Origin: Sporobacter sp963663605
GTDB taxonomy: Bacteria > Bacillota > Clostridia > Oscillospirales > Oscillospiraceae
Reading direction: 5' to 3'
DNA length: 64,000 bases
Assembly: GCA_963663605.2 (NCBI GenBank)
Contig: CAXXVF010000002.1
Coordinates: forward strand, 310,001 to 374,000
Made by a program: the position numbers and the translations under genes. Below the pieces are notes generated by a model. The model ran no database searches. It was given only the letters and a program-made list of their open reading frames with translations, and was not told the DNA's origin. Position 1 is the stretch's first letter. Each line of letters starts with the position of its first letter. This document shows positions 1 to 7,379 of this stretch, piece by piece.

Positions 1-833
1 TGCTCGCCACTTACATTTGCCAAACTCCAGATTTGCGAGAAGCTTTCGTCTATCTCACGCGTTTCAAGATCTGATATGGCTTCCTTCGCGGTAATAGGCT
101 TCTCGCAGGTGGATTTTGGCGGAACAAATTCAGCCAACTCTTTTTGTGTGCCGACGATAAAAACTCGCTCCCTCGTTTGCGGAACACCATAATCTATCGC
201 GTGATATAACTGGTAACTCACATTGTAGCCAAGGGAGTTGAAGTCCTCAAGAATTTTAGCCAAGGATAATGAATTCTTTTTAAGAAGTAATCCTCCCACA
301 TTTTCAGCCACAAAAACCTTGGGATGAATCTTCTTTACAGCTTCAACGATGGCCGTGTACAAACTGCTCCTTTTCCCTTTTATACCAAGCATTTTACCAT
401 TGACGGATATGTCTTGGCAAGGGAAACCGCCGATAACGATGTCCGCGTACTTCGGTAAGTCATGGATAGCATCGTTAATATCACCCTCAATAATATGCTC
501 ACCAAGATTTTTTCTATATGTTTCGCAGGCGGCGGGATTTATCTCATTTGCCCATATAATACTAAACCCGGTTTTTTTAAAGAGTTTGCCCAAAAAGTCA
601 AATCCTCCAACGAAACCCAAGTCCATACCACCACAACCAGAAAACAGCGAAACTACTGTAATTGTTTTTTTAGCGGATCTCATTTTAACAGGATAAATCT
701 CTTCGCTGTCAACAACCCAGTTGCGACCGATTTTTTGGGCTGTCATAAATGTGCCCCTCTCGGCCATTCGTCGAAGTGTATCACCACTCTTGTCGTGCTT
801 TTTTGCGTATTCCGGAAGAGATATAAGCATCAT
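1..833 (-). CDS. DNA (cytosine-5-)-methyltransferase with N-terminal HTH segment, 3' end outside window
   Basis: The gene reads without a stop from an ATG at 833 to the window edge (about 277 codons), so its C-terminal part is missing from view. C5-methyltransferase motifs appear in order: motif I SLFSGCGGMDLGF, motif IV GGFPCQDIS with the catalytic Cys, motif VI ENV, and motif VIII QTRERVFIVG. The first ~45 residues (LPEYAKKHDKSGDTLRRMAE, then GRNWVV) resemble the small excisionase-like helix-turn-helix proteins of clostridial elements and are fused in frame. The enzyme would methylate cytosine in a specific DNA site. No restriction gene is visible, so it may be solitary or its partner may lie to the left. 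A GGGGGT ribosome site precedes the start, which is a double ATG (833 or 830). An operator-like palindrome covers its promoter. Confidence 0.9.
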   Translation of the reverse strand, partial: MMLISLPEYAKKHDKSGDTLRRMAERGTFMTAQKIGRNWVVDSEEIYPVKMRSAKKTITVVSLFSGCGGMDLGFVGGFDFLGKLFKKTGFSIIWANEINPAACETYRKNLGEHIIEGDINDAIHDLPKYADIVIGGFPCQDISVNGKMLGIKGKRSSLYTAIVEAVKKIHPKVFVAENVGGLLLKKNSLSLAKILEDFNSLGYNVSYQLYHAIDYGVPQTRERVFIVGTQKELAEFVPPKSTCEKPITAKEAISDLETREIDESFSQIWSLANVSGE

Positions 834-864
834 TGTACCCCCAAAACTTCTGTTTATAAGTCAA

Positions 865-897
865 TGACATTATGCACGATAACGTGTATAATGTCAA
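865..897 (-). promoter_or_regulatory. Promoter and palindromic operator of the methyltransferase gene
   Basis: On the minus strand a TTGACA box (892-897) and a CATAAT box (869-874) stand 17 bp apart, a good sigma-A type promoter for the methyltransferase. The same stretch is an inverted repeat at 865-896: arm TGACATTATGCACG against TGACATTATACACG, 13 of 14 matching, with a 4-bp centre. A protein bound here would cover both promoter boxes. The fused HTH of the methyltransferase is the obvious candidate, by analogy with type II C5-methyltransferases that repress their own promoters through an N-terminal extension. Confidence 0.7.
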
Positions 898-997
898 GCT
901 GTTTTTGCATTCTTCACCCATGTGAAAGGCCCTCAACTGAGCCCCCAGTATCAACCTCGTACGATCTTTCTGATTGACTCCAGTGGTGAAATAAACC

Positions 998-2662
998 TTA
1001 CGCCACCCGGTTGATTTTCTTCACCTTCGGTTGTATGCGCTGCTCATACTCCAGGCCGTTTTTGAAAATCACCAGTAGCTTGTCGGTGCCGATGACCTTA
1101 ATGGTGTCGATGAGCTGGCGGACGAGGCTGTCGTTGTACTCTATGTTTTCCTCCGGCTCGGCCTCCAGCGTATCGGTCATTTCGGCGAGCTTGAGATCGA
1201 GGCTCTTTTCGGCGGCACATGCTTTATGATACTGTTTCAGGTGCTCATGGAGCGCTTTGATTTCGCCGGACATGGCTTTCAGACGGTCAACATTGTCGCT
1301 AACGGTGCCGCTGTCGGTGCTTTCGGCGACCAGCTCCATCGTCGCGGTTTTGAGTTCTTCAATGCGGCTCTCCATCTCAGCGATATCCAGAAATCCACTT
1401 TTTTCCTCCCGTAGCGTCCGTTCCACATGTGACATAAAATATGGGATCATCTCATGACGGCTCTTGCGGGTTGCGACGATGGCCTCCACAATGGCGTCGT
1501 GGAGGCTTTCTTCATCCAGTGTGGCGGCTTCCTTGCAGTAGCGGGTACCGTAGTCGAGGCGGTTGCCACAGCGCCACACGACCTGCTTTTCGCCGCTCCG
1601 TTTTGTCCATATCACCCGTCGGTAGGGGGTGAGGCAGTCGCCGCAGATCAAGATTTCGCTGAGCGCGTATAAGCTACTGTATTTACCCTGCTCAGTAATG
1701 GCATTTTTCGCGGTTTTACGCTTGCTGCTTCTACGGGCGCGCTCCTGCTGAACCCGCTCGTAAACCTCACGGCTGACGATGGGGTCATGGTTATTCTTTA
1801 TATAAACCTTGGGCAGCTCGCCGTTGTTCTTTTTTACCCTCTTACTGATTGGGTCTGTGACATATGTTTTCTGCAGGATGACGTCCCCGCAGTAGCGTTC
1901 GTTTTTAAGGATGCCACGCAGAGTTGCCGCACTCCAATCACCCTTTTTCGAGGGGGAAGGTACCCGATCAGCATTGAGCGCTTCGGCGATGGCGCCGACG
2001 CTGGCCCCAGCAATATAGCTCTGATAGACCTGCTTAATAATTTCCGCTTCTTTGGAGATGATTTCCGGCTGATCGTCCGCGCCCTTTTTGTAAGCGTAGA
2101 TTTTTTCGTAGGCGAAGAATACCTTGCCCTCCTTCATTGCCATACGCTTTCCCATTTTAACATTGCCGGAGAGGGAATTCAGTTCCTCCTGCGCGAGACT
2201 TGCCAGGATGGTAAGTATGACCTCGCTGTTTTCCTCCAGCGTGTTTATGCTCTCTTTCTCAAACAGGACGCCGATGCCCATTGCCTTAAGCTTGCGGACG
2301 TACCCAATGCTGTCTAGCGTGTTTCTGGCAAAGCGGCTGATGGATTTTGTGATGATCAGGTCTATCTTGCCCTGCTTGCAGTGGCGTATCATCCGCATGA
2401 AGTCCGGTCGCTTTTCGGCTGAGGCTCCGCTCAGCCCCTCATCGGCGTAGGTACCGGCCAGTGTCCATTCGGGGGTGCGCAGGATCAGGTCGGTGTAATA
2501 GGTTTTCTGCGCGTAAAAGCTGGTAAGCTGTTCCTCAAAATCGGTAGACACGCGGCTGTAGGATGCCACGCGTAGCTGCCGGTTTTTTCGTTCTTTCAGC
2601 TGAGTACTCTCCAATGCAGGTATGATGGTGATTTCCCGGTCAGGTCTAAGCATGTCGAACAT
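998..2662 (-). CDS. Large serine recombinase (third gene of recombinase trio)
   Basis: This 554-residue protein has the layout of a large serine recombinase. A resolvase-type catalytic domain (about 30-180) carries SYSRVSTD with the nucleophile near Ser39 and the SRFARNT arginine motif. A recombinase domain follows (about 190-300), then a zinc ribbon with two Cys pairs (CGDC and a later C..C, about 340-385) and a C-terminal coiled coil. It should cut and rejoin DNA at att sites of an integrative element. It overlaps the next upstream gene by 17 bp, so the three recombinases form one operon. It is the last gene of that operon and faces the methyltransferase across 165 bp. All catalytic residues that can be judged are present. 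Confidence 0.92.
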   Translation of the reverse strand: MFDMLRPDREITIIPALESTQLKERKNRQLRVASYSRVSTDFEEQLTSFYAQKTYYTDLILRTPEWTLAGTYADEGLSGASAEKRPDFMRMIRHCKQGKIDLIITKSISRFARNTLDSIGYVRKLKAMGIGVLFEKESINTLEENSEVILTILASLAQEELNSLSGNVKMGKRMAMKEGKVFFAYEKIYAYKKGADDQPEIISKEAEIIKQVYQSYIAGASVGAIAEALNADRVPSPSKKGDWSAATLRGILKNERYCGDVILQKTYVTDPISKRVKKNNGELPKVYIKNNHDPIVSREVYERVQQERARRSSKRKTAKNAITEQGKYSSLYALSEILICGDCLTPYRRVIWTKRSGEKQVVWRCGNRLDYGTRYCKEAATLDEESLHDAIVEAIVATRKSRHEMIPYFMSHVERTLREEKSGFLDIAEMESRIEELKTATMELVAESTDSGTVSDNVDRLKAMSGEIKALHEHLKQYHKACAAEKSLDLKLAEMTDTLEAEPEENIEYNDSLVRQLIDTIKVIGTDKLLVIFKNGLEYEQRIQPKVKKINRVA

Positions 2663-3500
2663 CTCCTTCCAAAAGGCTTTTCCCGTTTTTCAGGACGAGA
2701 GTAACCTCCCCGCAGGGGCCTACCGTGATATACCGTGTGATTTTACATATTAGTTGCGTGTCAAGCTCGCGCATAGGTTCTGCGTTTTTCAGCAGGTTGA
2801 GGATGGATTGCTCCGCTTCCGCATCCTCGTCGCAGAGAGCATACTTCTCAGCCGCGAGGCTTAGGATGCGCTCCCTGATGCCGTCAGCGTCCGGCGGCTC
2901 CCGCTTCATCATCAGCTCCAGCTCATTTTGCAGTTTGGCGATATTGAAGGAGAGCCGCTCCGAGCCACTTGTGCTGCCTACGATTATTGCCGGTGAGGAG
3001 ATCAGCCGGTTCAACTGAGCTTGCATGTTTTCCAGCAGGGTGGCATCCGTGACGCTTATTCCGATGTGATGTAGGTCTGCCGGGCAGAACCAGCGTTCTT
3101 CGTCCTTGAATTTCAGCCGCCGCTTGGCGGGTTCTCCGCAGGCAGAGCAGACGAAGAGACCTTTTAGTTGCTTGATTTCTGGCGGCGCTGTGAGCGTATA
3201 TTGCTTTTGCGCCCTACGCGCGGCCTCGCCCTCGTTTGGTGCTATGATAGTCGGATATTTATCTGTGCCGAGGTAGTTTGCGTTTTGCAGGATTCGAGCG
3301 ACCATGTTCTTATTCCAGACTGGTTTGTCCGGCATATATGGGATGCCAGAAGTGGTCAGCTCTGCGGCGATTTGCTTGTAAGAGGCACCCTCGGCATAGC
3401 GTCTGTAAATACCTCGGACTGTATCGGCTTCCTCCGGCTGAGCCGTAATCGCGCCGTTTGCGATCCGGTAACCAAAGGGGAGGTACCTGTTCTGTGCCAT
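2646..3500 (-). CDS. Serine-recombinase-like protein lacking the catalytic domain
   Basis: This 284-residue protein starts directly in the recombinase (DNA-binding) domain: FGYRIANGAITAQPEEADTV matches the stretch that in full-length proteins follows the catalytic domain. It continues through a zinc-ribbon-like part (CSACGEPAKRR, then WFCPADL) and a helical C-terminus. There is no resolvase domain and no nucleophilic serine. It lies between two complete recombinases with a 4-bp gap on one side and a 17-bp overlap on the other, so it is co-expressed. It is probably an accessory directionality or DNA-binding subunit rather than an enzyme. Similar short middle genes are known in clostridial recombinase trios. 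The start is clean, which argues against recent truncation. Confidence 0.85.
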   Translation of the reverse strand: MAQNRYLPFGYRIANGAITAQPEEADTVRGIYRRYAEGASYKQIAAELTTSGIPYMPDKPVWNKNMVARILQNANYLGTDKYPTIIAPNEGEAARRAQKQYTLTAPPEIKQLKGLFVCSACGEPAKRRLKFKDEERWFCPADLHHIGISVTDATLLENMQAQLNRLISSPAIIVGSTSGSERLSFNIAKLQNELELMMKREPPDADGIRERILSLAAEKYALCDEDAEAEQSILNLLKNAEPMRELDTQLICKITRYITVGPCGEVTLVLKNGKSLLEGDVRHA

Positions 3501-3504
3501 TGTG

Positions 3505-5091
3505 TCACATCCTTTCCGTCAGCGTCAGACCGTTGACCAGAATGAATTCGAGGCTGACACTGTCCTTTGCGATGATTTTTTCTACCAGCTCCCCGAAGAG
3601 GTTTGCGTCCATTTCCGTGAGACGATCCGGCCCGGCGTCCAGCGCTTCCAGTAGATTCTCGGTTTTTTCAAGCATATCGTTCGAGTCGAGTTCTTCCAGC
3701 AGCTTTGCTCTGGTGATCTTGAGCGCCTTGATTTTTCGCGCCAGTTCATCGGTTTGGGATATAAAAAGAGCAGAATCAAGGATGCCGTCGGACAGGAGTC
3801 CGTTCATCACATGATTCTGCTCGGAGAGCTGGGCAATTTGTCTGTTCAGAGTACCGATTTTGGGGTGGCTTCGGGCTTTCAGCTCCTGTAGTCGTTCAAG
3901 CTGTGCCCGCATCGGGAGCAGAATGCTGTCGCGATTATGCTTCAGTCGGTTGTACAGTCTGATAAACGCTCCGTACACGGCTTCTTCGGTGATCCGTTCC
4001 GAAGTGCATTGGGTTCGATCACGGTCATGCTGTCGGCAGACCCAATAGGTCGTGCCACTGCTTGCTTTTCGGCGGTAGGCTGTGCCGCAGACGCCGCACC
4101 TGATTTTTCTGCTGAGTATGTATTCGTTATAGGGCGCACTGTTAACCTTTGTCGCGCGTTCGTCCAGTAGGATATTGACAAGTCCAAACTGGATACGATC
4201 AATGATTGGCTCGTGGCTGTTTTTAACGTAGTATTGTGGGAGCTCACCGCGGTTATGGCATTGCTTATACGGAATGATGTCTTCGTTGTAATGCTTTTGC
4301 AGAAGCATATCTCCTATGTATCGCTCATTTCGCAGGATCAGGAGCACAGCCTGGTGCCGCCACCTGAGTACGCCGTCTTTTCGGGGGATACCATCCTGCG
4401 TGAGTCCCTTCGCAATCTCCGCCGTTCCGTGTCCCATGAGGTATTCCAAAAAAATCCGGCGCACCACCTCGGCCTCCGGTTCGTAGAATTCTGGCAAATT
4501 ATTCGTCAGCCGATATCCGTAAGGCGCGTTGGCGGACACATAAGTGCCGCGCTCCATACGCATCCGGTTACCCTTTTTCGCGTTCTTTGAAATGTTCTCG
4601 GATTCGTTTTGAGCAAACATGGCGTATAGAGTCAGCAAATTTTCGCTGGTGAGACTTTGGGTGTCGATGCTTTCCTTTTCGAAGTAGACCGATACGCCGA
4701 GGGATTTCAACTCCCGGATCACGCTTATGGTATCCATGGTGTTTCGGGCAAAGCGGCTGGTCGACTTGGTAATGATGCGGTCAATTTTTCCCTTGCGGCA
4801 GTCGTACAGCATTCGGTTAAAATCCTCACGCTTTTCAGTGGAAACACCTGTCAATCCTTCGTCAGCATAGACTTCGACAAGCTCCCAGCTTTCGTTTTCC
4901 TCAATCAGTCTGGTGTAATATCGAACCTGCGCTGAGAAGGAACCCCGCTGGTCGGTGGAATCACTGCTGACACGGGCATATCCCGCCAACCTCAGTTTGA
5001 CCTGCGCCTGAGGTTCTGCGGCTTTGATATGGATTATCTCGCGGCTTCGCGGATCTAACGTGCTTGTGCCTGCAATAGCTTGTGATTTCAC
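3505..5091 (-). CDS. Large serine recombinase (first gene of recombinase trio)
   Basis: This 528-residue protein has a resolvase-type catalytic domain with GYARVSSDS (nucleophile near Ser42) and the SRFARNT motif, a recombinase domain (about 200-310), a zinc ribbon (CGVCGTAYRR and a later WVCRQHD...C) and a C-terminal coiled coil. It is the promoter-proximal gene of the three-gene operon and ends 4 bp before the catalytic-domain-less partner. It probably works with the 998-2662 recombinase in integration and excision of the element. The two active recombinases are clearly diverged paralogues, so the arrangement is not a recent tandem duplication. Confidence 0.92.
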   Translation of the reverse strand: MKSQAIAGTSTLDPRSREIIHIKAAEPQAQVKLRLAGYARVSSDSTDQRGSFSAQVRYYTRLIEENESWELVEVYADEGLTGVSTEKREDFNRMLYDCRKGKIDRIITKSTSRFARNTMDTISVIRELKSLGVSVYFEKESIDTQSLTSENLLTLYAMFAQNESENISKNAKKGNRMRMERGTYVSANAPYGYRLTNNLPEFYEPEAEVVRRIFLEYLMGHGTAEIAKGLTQDGIPRKDGVLRWRHQAVLLILRNERYIGDMLLQKHYNEDIIPYKQCHNRGELPQYYVKNSHEPIIDRIQFGLVNILLDERATKVNSAPYNEYILSRKIRCGVCGTAYRRKASSGTTYWVCRQHDRDRTQCTSERITEEAVYGAFIRLYNRLKHNRDSILLPMRAQLERLQELKARSHPKIGTLNRQIAQLSEQNHVMNGLLSDGILDSALFISQTDELARKIKALKITRAKLLEELDSNDMLEKTENLLEALDAGPDRLTEMDANLFGELVEKIIAKDSVSLEFILVNGLTLTERM

Positions 5092-5161
5092 AGTTTTTCT
5101 CCTCCTTTCGCCAGCTCAACACATTACCATAATGAGAGTTCGAAAGCTATACCAATACCCA

Positions 5162-5320
5162 CTAAAGATAAATTGGTGAGAGTTCATTTTCCGAAGCGAT
5201 GCGCTGAAGGGTAATTTCAGCCTGTTTTTTGGTAAGCAAGCCCTTTCTGACCAGCAGTCCGGCCATCTCCAGAAGAAGTGAAAAGTCGTTTTTATTCAGC
5301 TTTTCAAGCATAACAATCAT
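5162..5320 (-). CDS. Small conserved protein upstream of the recombinase operon
   Basis: A 52-residue reading frame starts at an ATG preceded by a strong AAAGGAGG site. The product is helical and charged (MIVMLEKLNKNDFSLLLEMA at the start, ending NELSPIY). Small proteins with a similar short SHOCT-like character often precede recombinase genes in clostridial elements, but no function is known to me. It lies 70 bp upstream of the first recombinase on the same strand and probably belongs to the same transcript. Confidence 0.6.
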   Translation of the reverse strand: MIVMLEKLNKNDFSLLLEMAGLLVRKGLLTKKQAEITLQRIASENELSPIYL

Positions 5321-5345
5321 ATTCGACCTCCTTTGATTTTTTTAA

Positions 5346-5427
5346 TGTCACAAAAACAGGGACCGCCGTGCAAACGCCGCATTTTGAGGTGTTTTGGGCA
5401 GGGCGATCCCTGTGGCTTCTGACATTA
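5346..5427. repeat. Long interrupted inverted repeat
   Basis: The stretch has an outer AATGTCA/TGACATT pair and an inner pair CAGGGACCGCC / GGCGATCCCTG (10 of 11) around a GC-rich centre. It can fold as one long stem-loop in either strand. It lies between the small protein gene and a frameshifted gene. It may be a structured leader of the recombinase transcript or a recombination site. No poly-T follows, so a simple terminator is unlikely. Confidence 0.45.
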
Positions 5428-5430
5428 AAA

Positions 5431-5737
5431 TTACTTCTGTGCTTTATTTGACACTACTTCCCAAGCACACAGAGCCACGGCTGTGCCGAACTCGTAGGGC
5501 GACGGCCTGAACTGCGGCTGGCTTTGCCGCATCATGGGAATCCCACCCCCGCCAGGATCTCTGCCGGCCGTCCTCGTTGCTTGATCCCCCGGTCAAGAGG
5601 GGCTGCGACTGGACGGAAGTATCATTATAGGCTGACGGGATCATTGCGAAACAGCTTTCCATAGGCTGTTTTTTGGACGGATGGGTGCCGCTTTGCACCT
5701 TATTTGGCCGTCTTTGATAAAAGAAACGAAGGAACAA
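5431..5737 (-). pseudogene. Frameshifted small gene of the integrative element
   Basis: Two minus-strand frames join into one protein-like sequence. The upstream frame gives a part ending in SQPLLTGGSSNEDGRQ, and after a +1 shift the next frame gives GGGGIPMMRQSQPQFRPSPY and ends at a TAA at 5431. Composition and joining suggest one original gene of about 100 codons broken by a single-base indel near 5555. I do not recognise the family. Its position between recombinases and regulator suggests it belonged to the same mobile element. Confidence 0.4.
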
Positions 5738-5883
5738 ACAAATATTTGTGACCTCGTGTTTCTCCCGTTCTTTTACAGGTGGTCTTGGCGCATCCTCCGT
5801 GGTCGCTTTCCCTCATCGGGTCCGTCAGCTAACGTATTCAGGTCATCGGATATGAAATTTTCAAGGAACAATCAGGGGAATGG

Positions 5884-5923
5884 AAAAACCCCCTCACTTA
5901 CTTCCACGTTGAGCGAGGGGGTT
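5884..5923 (-). terminator. Rho-independent terminator of the sigma-like gene
   Basis: Read on the minus strand, GAGGGGG-type arms pair across a short loop and are followed by TTTTT, starting 15 bp past the stop codon of the sigma-like gene. Good stem and a T run in the right direction. Confidence 0.7.
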
Positions 5924-5937
5924 GAGCGGAAAAACTT

Positions 5938-6387
5938 TTACTTTTCCATAAGTTTTTTTACTTTTCCGAGGATTTTGTTCTTCCTGTCGTTGATAGTTCG
6001 TTGAGGTACGCCAGTTTGCTTCGCCAGCTGACGTTCGCTTTTCCCTTCAAAAAACAGTCCGGTAATCAGTGACCTTTCTTCAGGGCTAAGCAGTTTTAAG
6101 CACTCCAGCATTTTTTGTATCATCAGTGTTTTCACAGCGGTATCCTCGACACTCTCATCGTCTGCTGCAAACTGCCGGTTTTCCTCCAGTAACCGGTCAT
6201 AGGAATCCTCTCGACTCGGAACGCATATTACGGCTTGCTCTATGTAATGGATTCGGAAGCGTTCCGTCTTCAAATCGTATTGCTGATATTCCATCTTTCT
6301 ATCGCTCTGTTCCAAGACATTGATAATTTCATCGTTTAACTCGGGATATTTCTTGCGGTAATCCGTTTTTTTCTTCAATATAGCCAT
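5938..6387 (-). CDS. Sigma-70-like (region 4) regulator
   Basis: From the ATG at 6387 (GGAGG lies 9 bases upstream) the product has 149 residues. An ATG seven codons earlier (6408) has no good site, so it was not chosen. The C-terminal third is a sigma region 4 helix-turn-helix: LLSPEERSLITGLFFEGKSE, then RQLAKQTGVPQRTINDRKNK. The N-terminus is short and shows no clear region 2, so it may be an ECF-like sigma factor or a sigma-region-4 activator of the type found in Tn916-like elements. It lies upstream of the recombinase operon on the same strand, with a terminator just after it. It probably controls element genes and is itself downstream of the riboswitch. Confidence 0.8.
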   Translation of the reverse strand: MAILKKKTDYRKKYPELNDEIINVLEQSDRKMEYQQYDLKTERFRIHYIEQAVICVPSREDSYDRLLEENRQFAADDESVEDTAVKTLMIQKMLECLKLLSPEERSLITGLFFEGKSERQLAKQTGVPQRTINDRKNKILGKVKKLMEK

Positions 6388-6484
6388 ATGGCTTGTCCTC
6401 CGTTTCATGATTTTTTAAACCCGAAAACGAAGGACGAGCGGCGGTGAACGGCATCCTATTGAACTTGTTTTTTTATTTAGGAAA

Positions 6485-6519
6485 TAAAAATAGCCCGCAA
6501 TTTGCCAGCAGCAAATTAC
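6485..6519 (-). terminator. Terminator-like hairpin before the sigma-like gene
   Basis: On the minus strand AATTTGC pairs with GCAAATT across a 4-base loop and is followed by GCGGGCTATTTTTATTT. The T run is interrupted. It would end a short transcript coming from the riboswitch region before it reaches the regulator gene. Confidence 0.45.
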
Positions 6520-6592
6520 AGACTTTATTACACGGTCCGAATTACTTTTAATTTCATTTACAAAATAGGCACTTTGAAAGACATGGTCGTCT

Positions 6593-6628
6593 TTATTTCA
6601 AGCCTCTATAAGCTTTCTGAATCCACAT
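6593..6628 (-). CDS. Possible 11-codon leader peptide
   Basis: An ATG at 6628 preceded by AAAAGGAG opens an 11-residue frame (MWIQKAYRGLK). It lies between the riboswitch terminator and the second hairpin. The ribosome site is good but the frame is very short, so it could be a leader peptide or chance. Confidence 0.25.
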   Translation of the reverse strand: MWIQKAYRGLK

Positions 6629-6720
6629 TTTGCTCTCCTTTTTATGCGGGCAAAATGTAAAAAAGGCAAGCCAAGCAAATATGGCTATATTAGAGTGTTT
6701 AAAGCTCCGAATTTCTCCAT

Positions 6721-6751
6721 AAAAATAACCCTGCCTGTGAAAGGTCAGGGG
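6721..6751 (-). terminator. Riboswitch expression-platform terminator
   Basis: On the minus strand CCCTGACC pairs with GGCAGGG around TTTCACA and is followed by TTATTTTT. It starts about 15 bases after the riboswitch aptamer, the usual place for a transcription-attenuation platform. Confidence 0.75.
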
Positions 6752-6765
6752 TACGCTGTATACAC

Positions 6766-6872
6766 ACTCAGTTCGGTAGCCAGGCTATCATAGTACTACT
6801 TAAAGTAGCCCCTTAGACCCTACGGCTTTGCGTAACTGCCTTTTAACAGTTTTGCCCTTATCGCATGATTAT
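6766..6872 (-). promoter_or_regulatory. Cyclic di-GMP-I (GEMM) riboswitch aptamer
   Basis: On the minus strand the conserved elements of the GEMM class appear in order. AAGGGCAAAACTG opens P1b (AACTGTT/GGCAGTT with an AAAA loop). It is followed by ACGCAAAGCC, then GGGTCTAAGG, a second hairpin, and AGCCTGGCTACCGA closing the aptamer. This RNA class binds cyclic di-GMP. The terminator directly downstream indicates control by premature termination. A possible promoter (TTGACA at 6974-6979, TATAAT at 6947-6952) has a long 21-bp spacer. The downstream minus-strand genes are the sigma-like regulator and, farther on, the recombinase operon, so the ligand may influence element gene expression. Confidence 0.88.
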
Positions 6873-6889
6873 TAAATTTTTGAAGTACG

Positions 6890-7379
6890 TTAAGGTCGGC
6901 AATCGCTCCCTTCCGAAAAACAACGAAAATAACCTTATTTAATGTCATTATAGGACAAATCTATTACATATATTGTCAAATATTGTCGTATGGATAGCAG
7001 CGAAGGTATAGCCGTTTGTCAAATATTTTTAGCAGTATTCTTTTTTTTGTGAACCAATCTCAGAAGAAATTTCAACAAAAAATACTGGGTGCGAATAGCA
7101 CCCAGTCCAGACTGCAGATTATAATCTGCTGCTAGTTTTATTCTTTAGGTGCTAATAATTTAATGAAATTGTTAGCATGATTGAAACAACATAATGACGA
7201 AAATATATAAGGTTTTGCACCCCAATAGTTAAGAAATGAATTATGTCTTCTATTTAATGTCTGCTGAACAATCGAAAAATCCTTAAATCACAAGACATTG
7301 CGGTTTGGAAATGGTAAAATAGATGCAAGGGAAACGCCAAAAGAGCGTTAAAAAGATTGCATTTGGAGTGACATTCAAT
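6890..7379. other. Gene-free AT-rich stretch with hairpins
   Basis: No convincing reading frame is seen. It holds the possible riboswitch promoter, a strong hairpin ACTGGGTGC/GCACCCAGT at 7084-7106 and a palindrome GCAGATTATAATCTGC at 7114-7129 followed by a T-rich run, which together look like a terminator on the plus strand or the edge of an element. Confidence 0.4.

Noticed and set aside
6947..6979. Riboswitch promoter TTGACA-TATAAT
   Set aside because: The spacer is 21 bp, too long for a standard sigma-A promoter; it is kept only as a possibility in the riboswitch entry.
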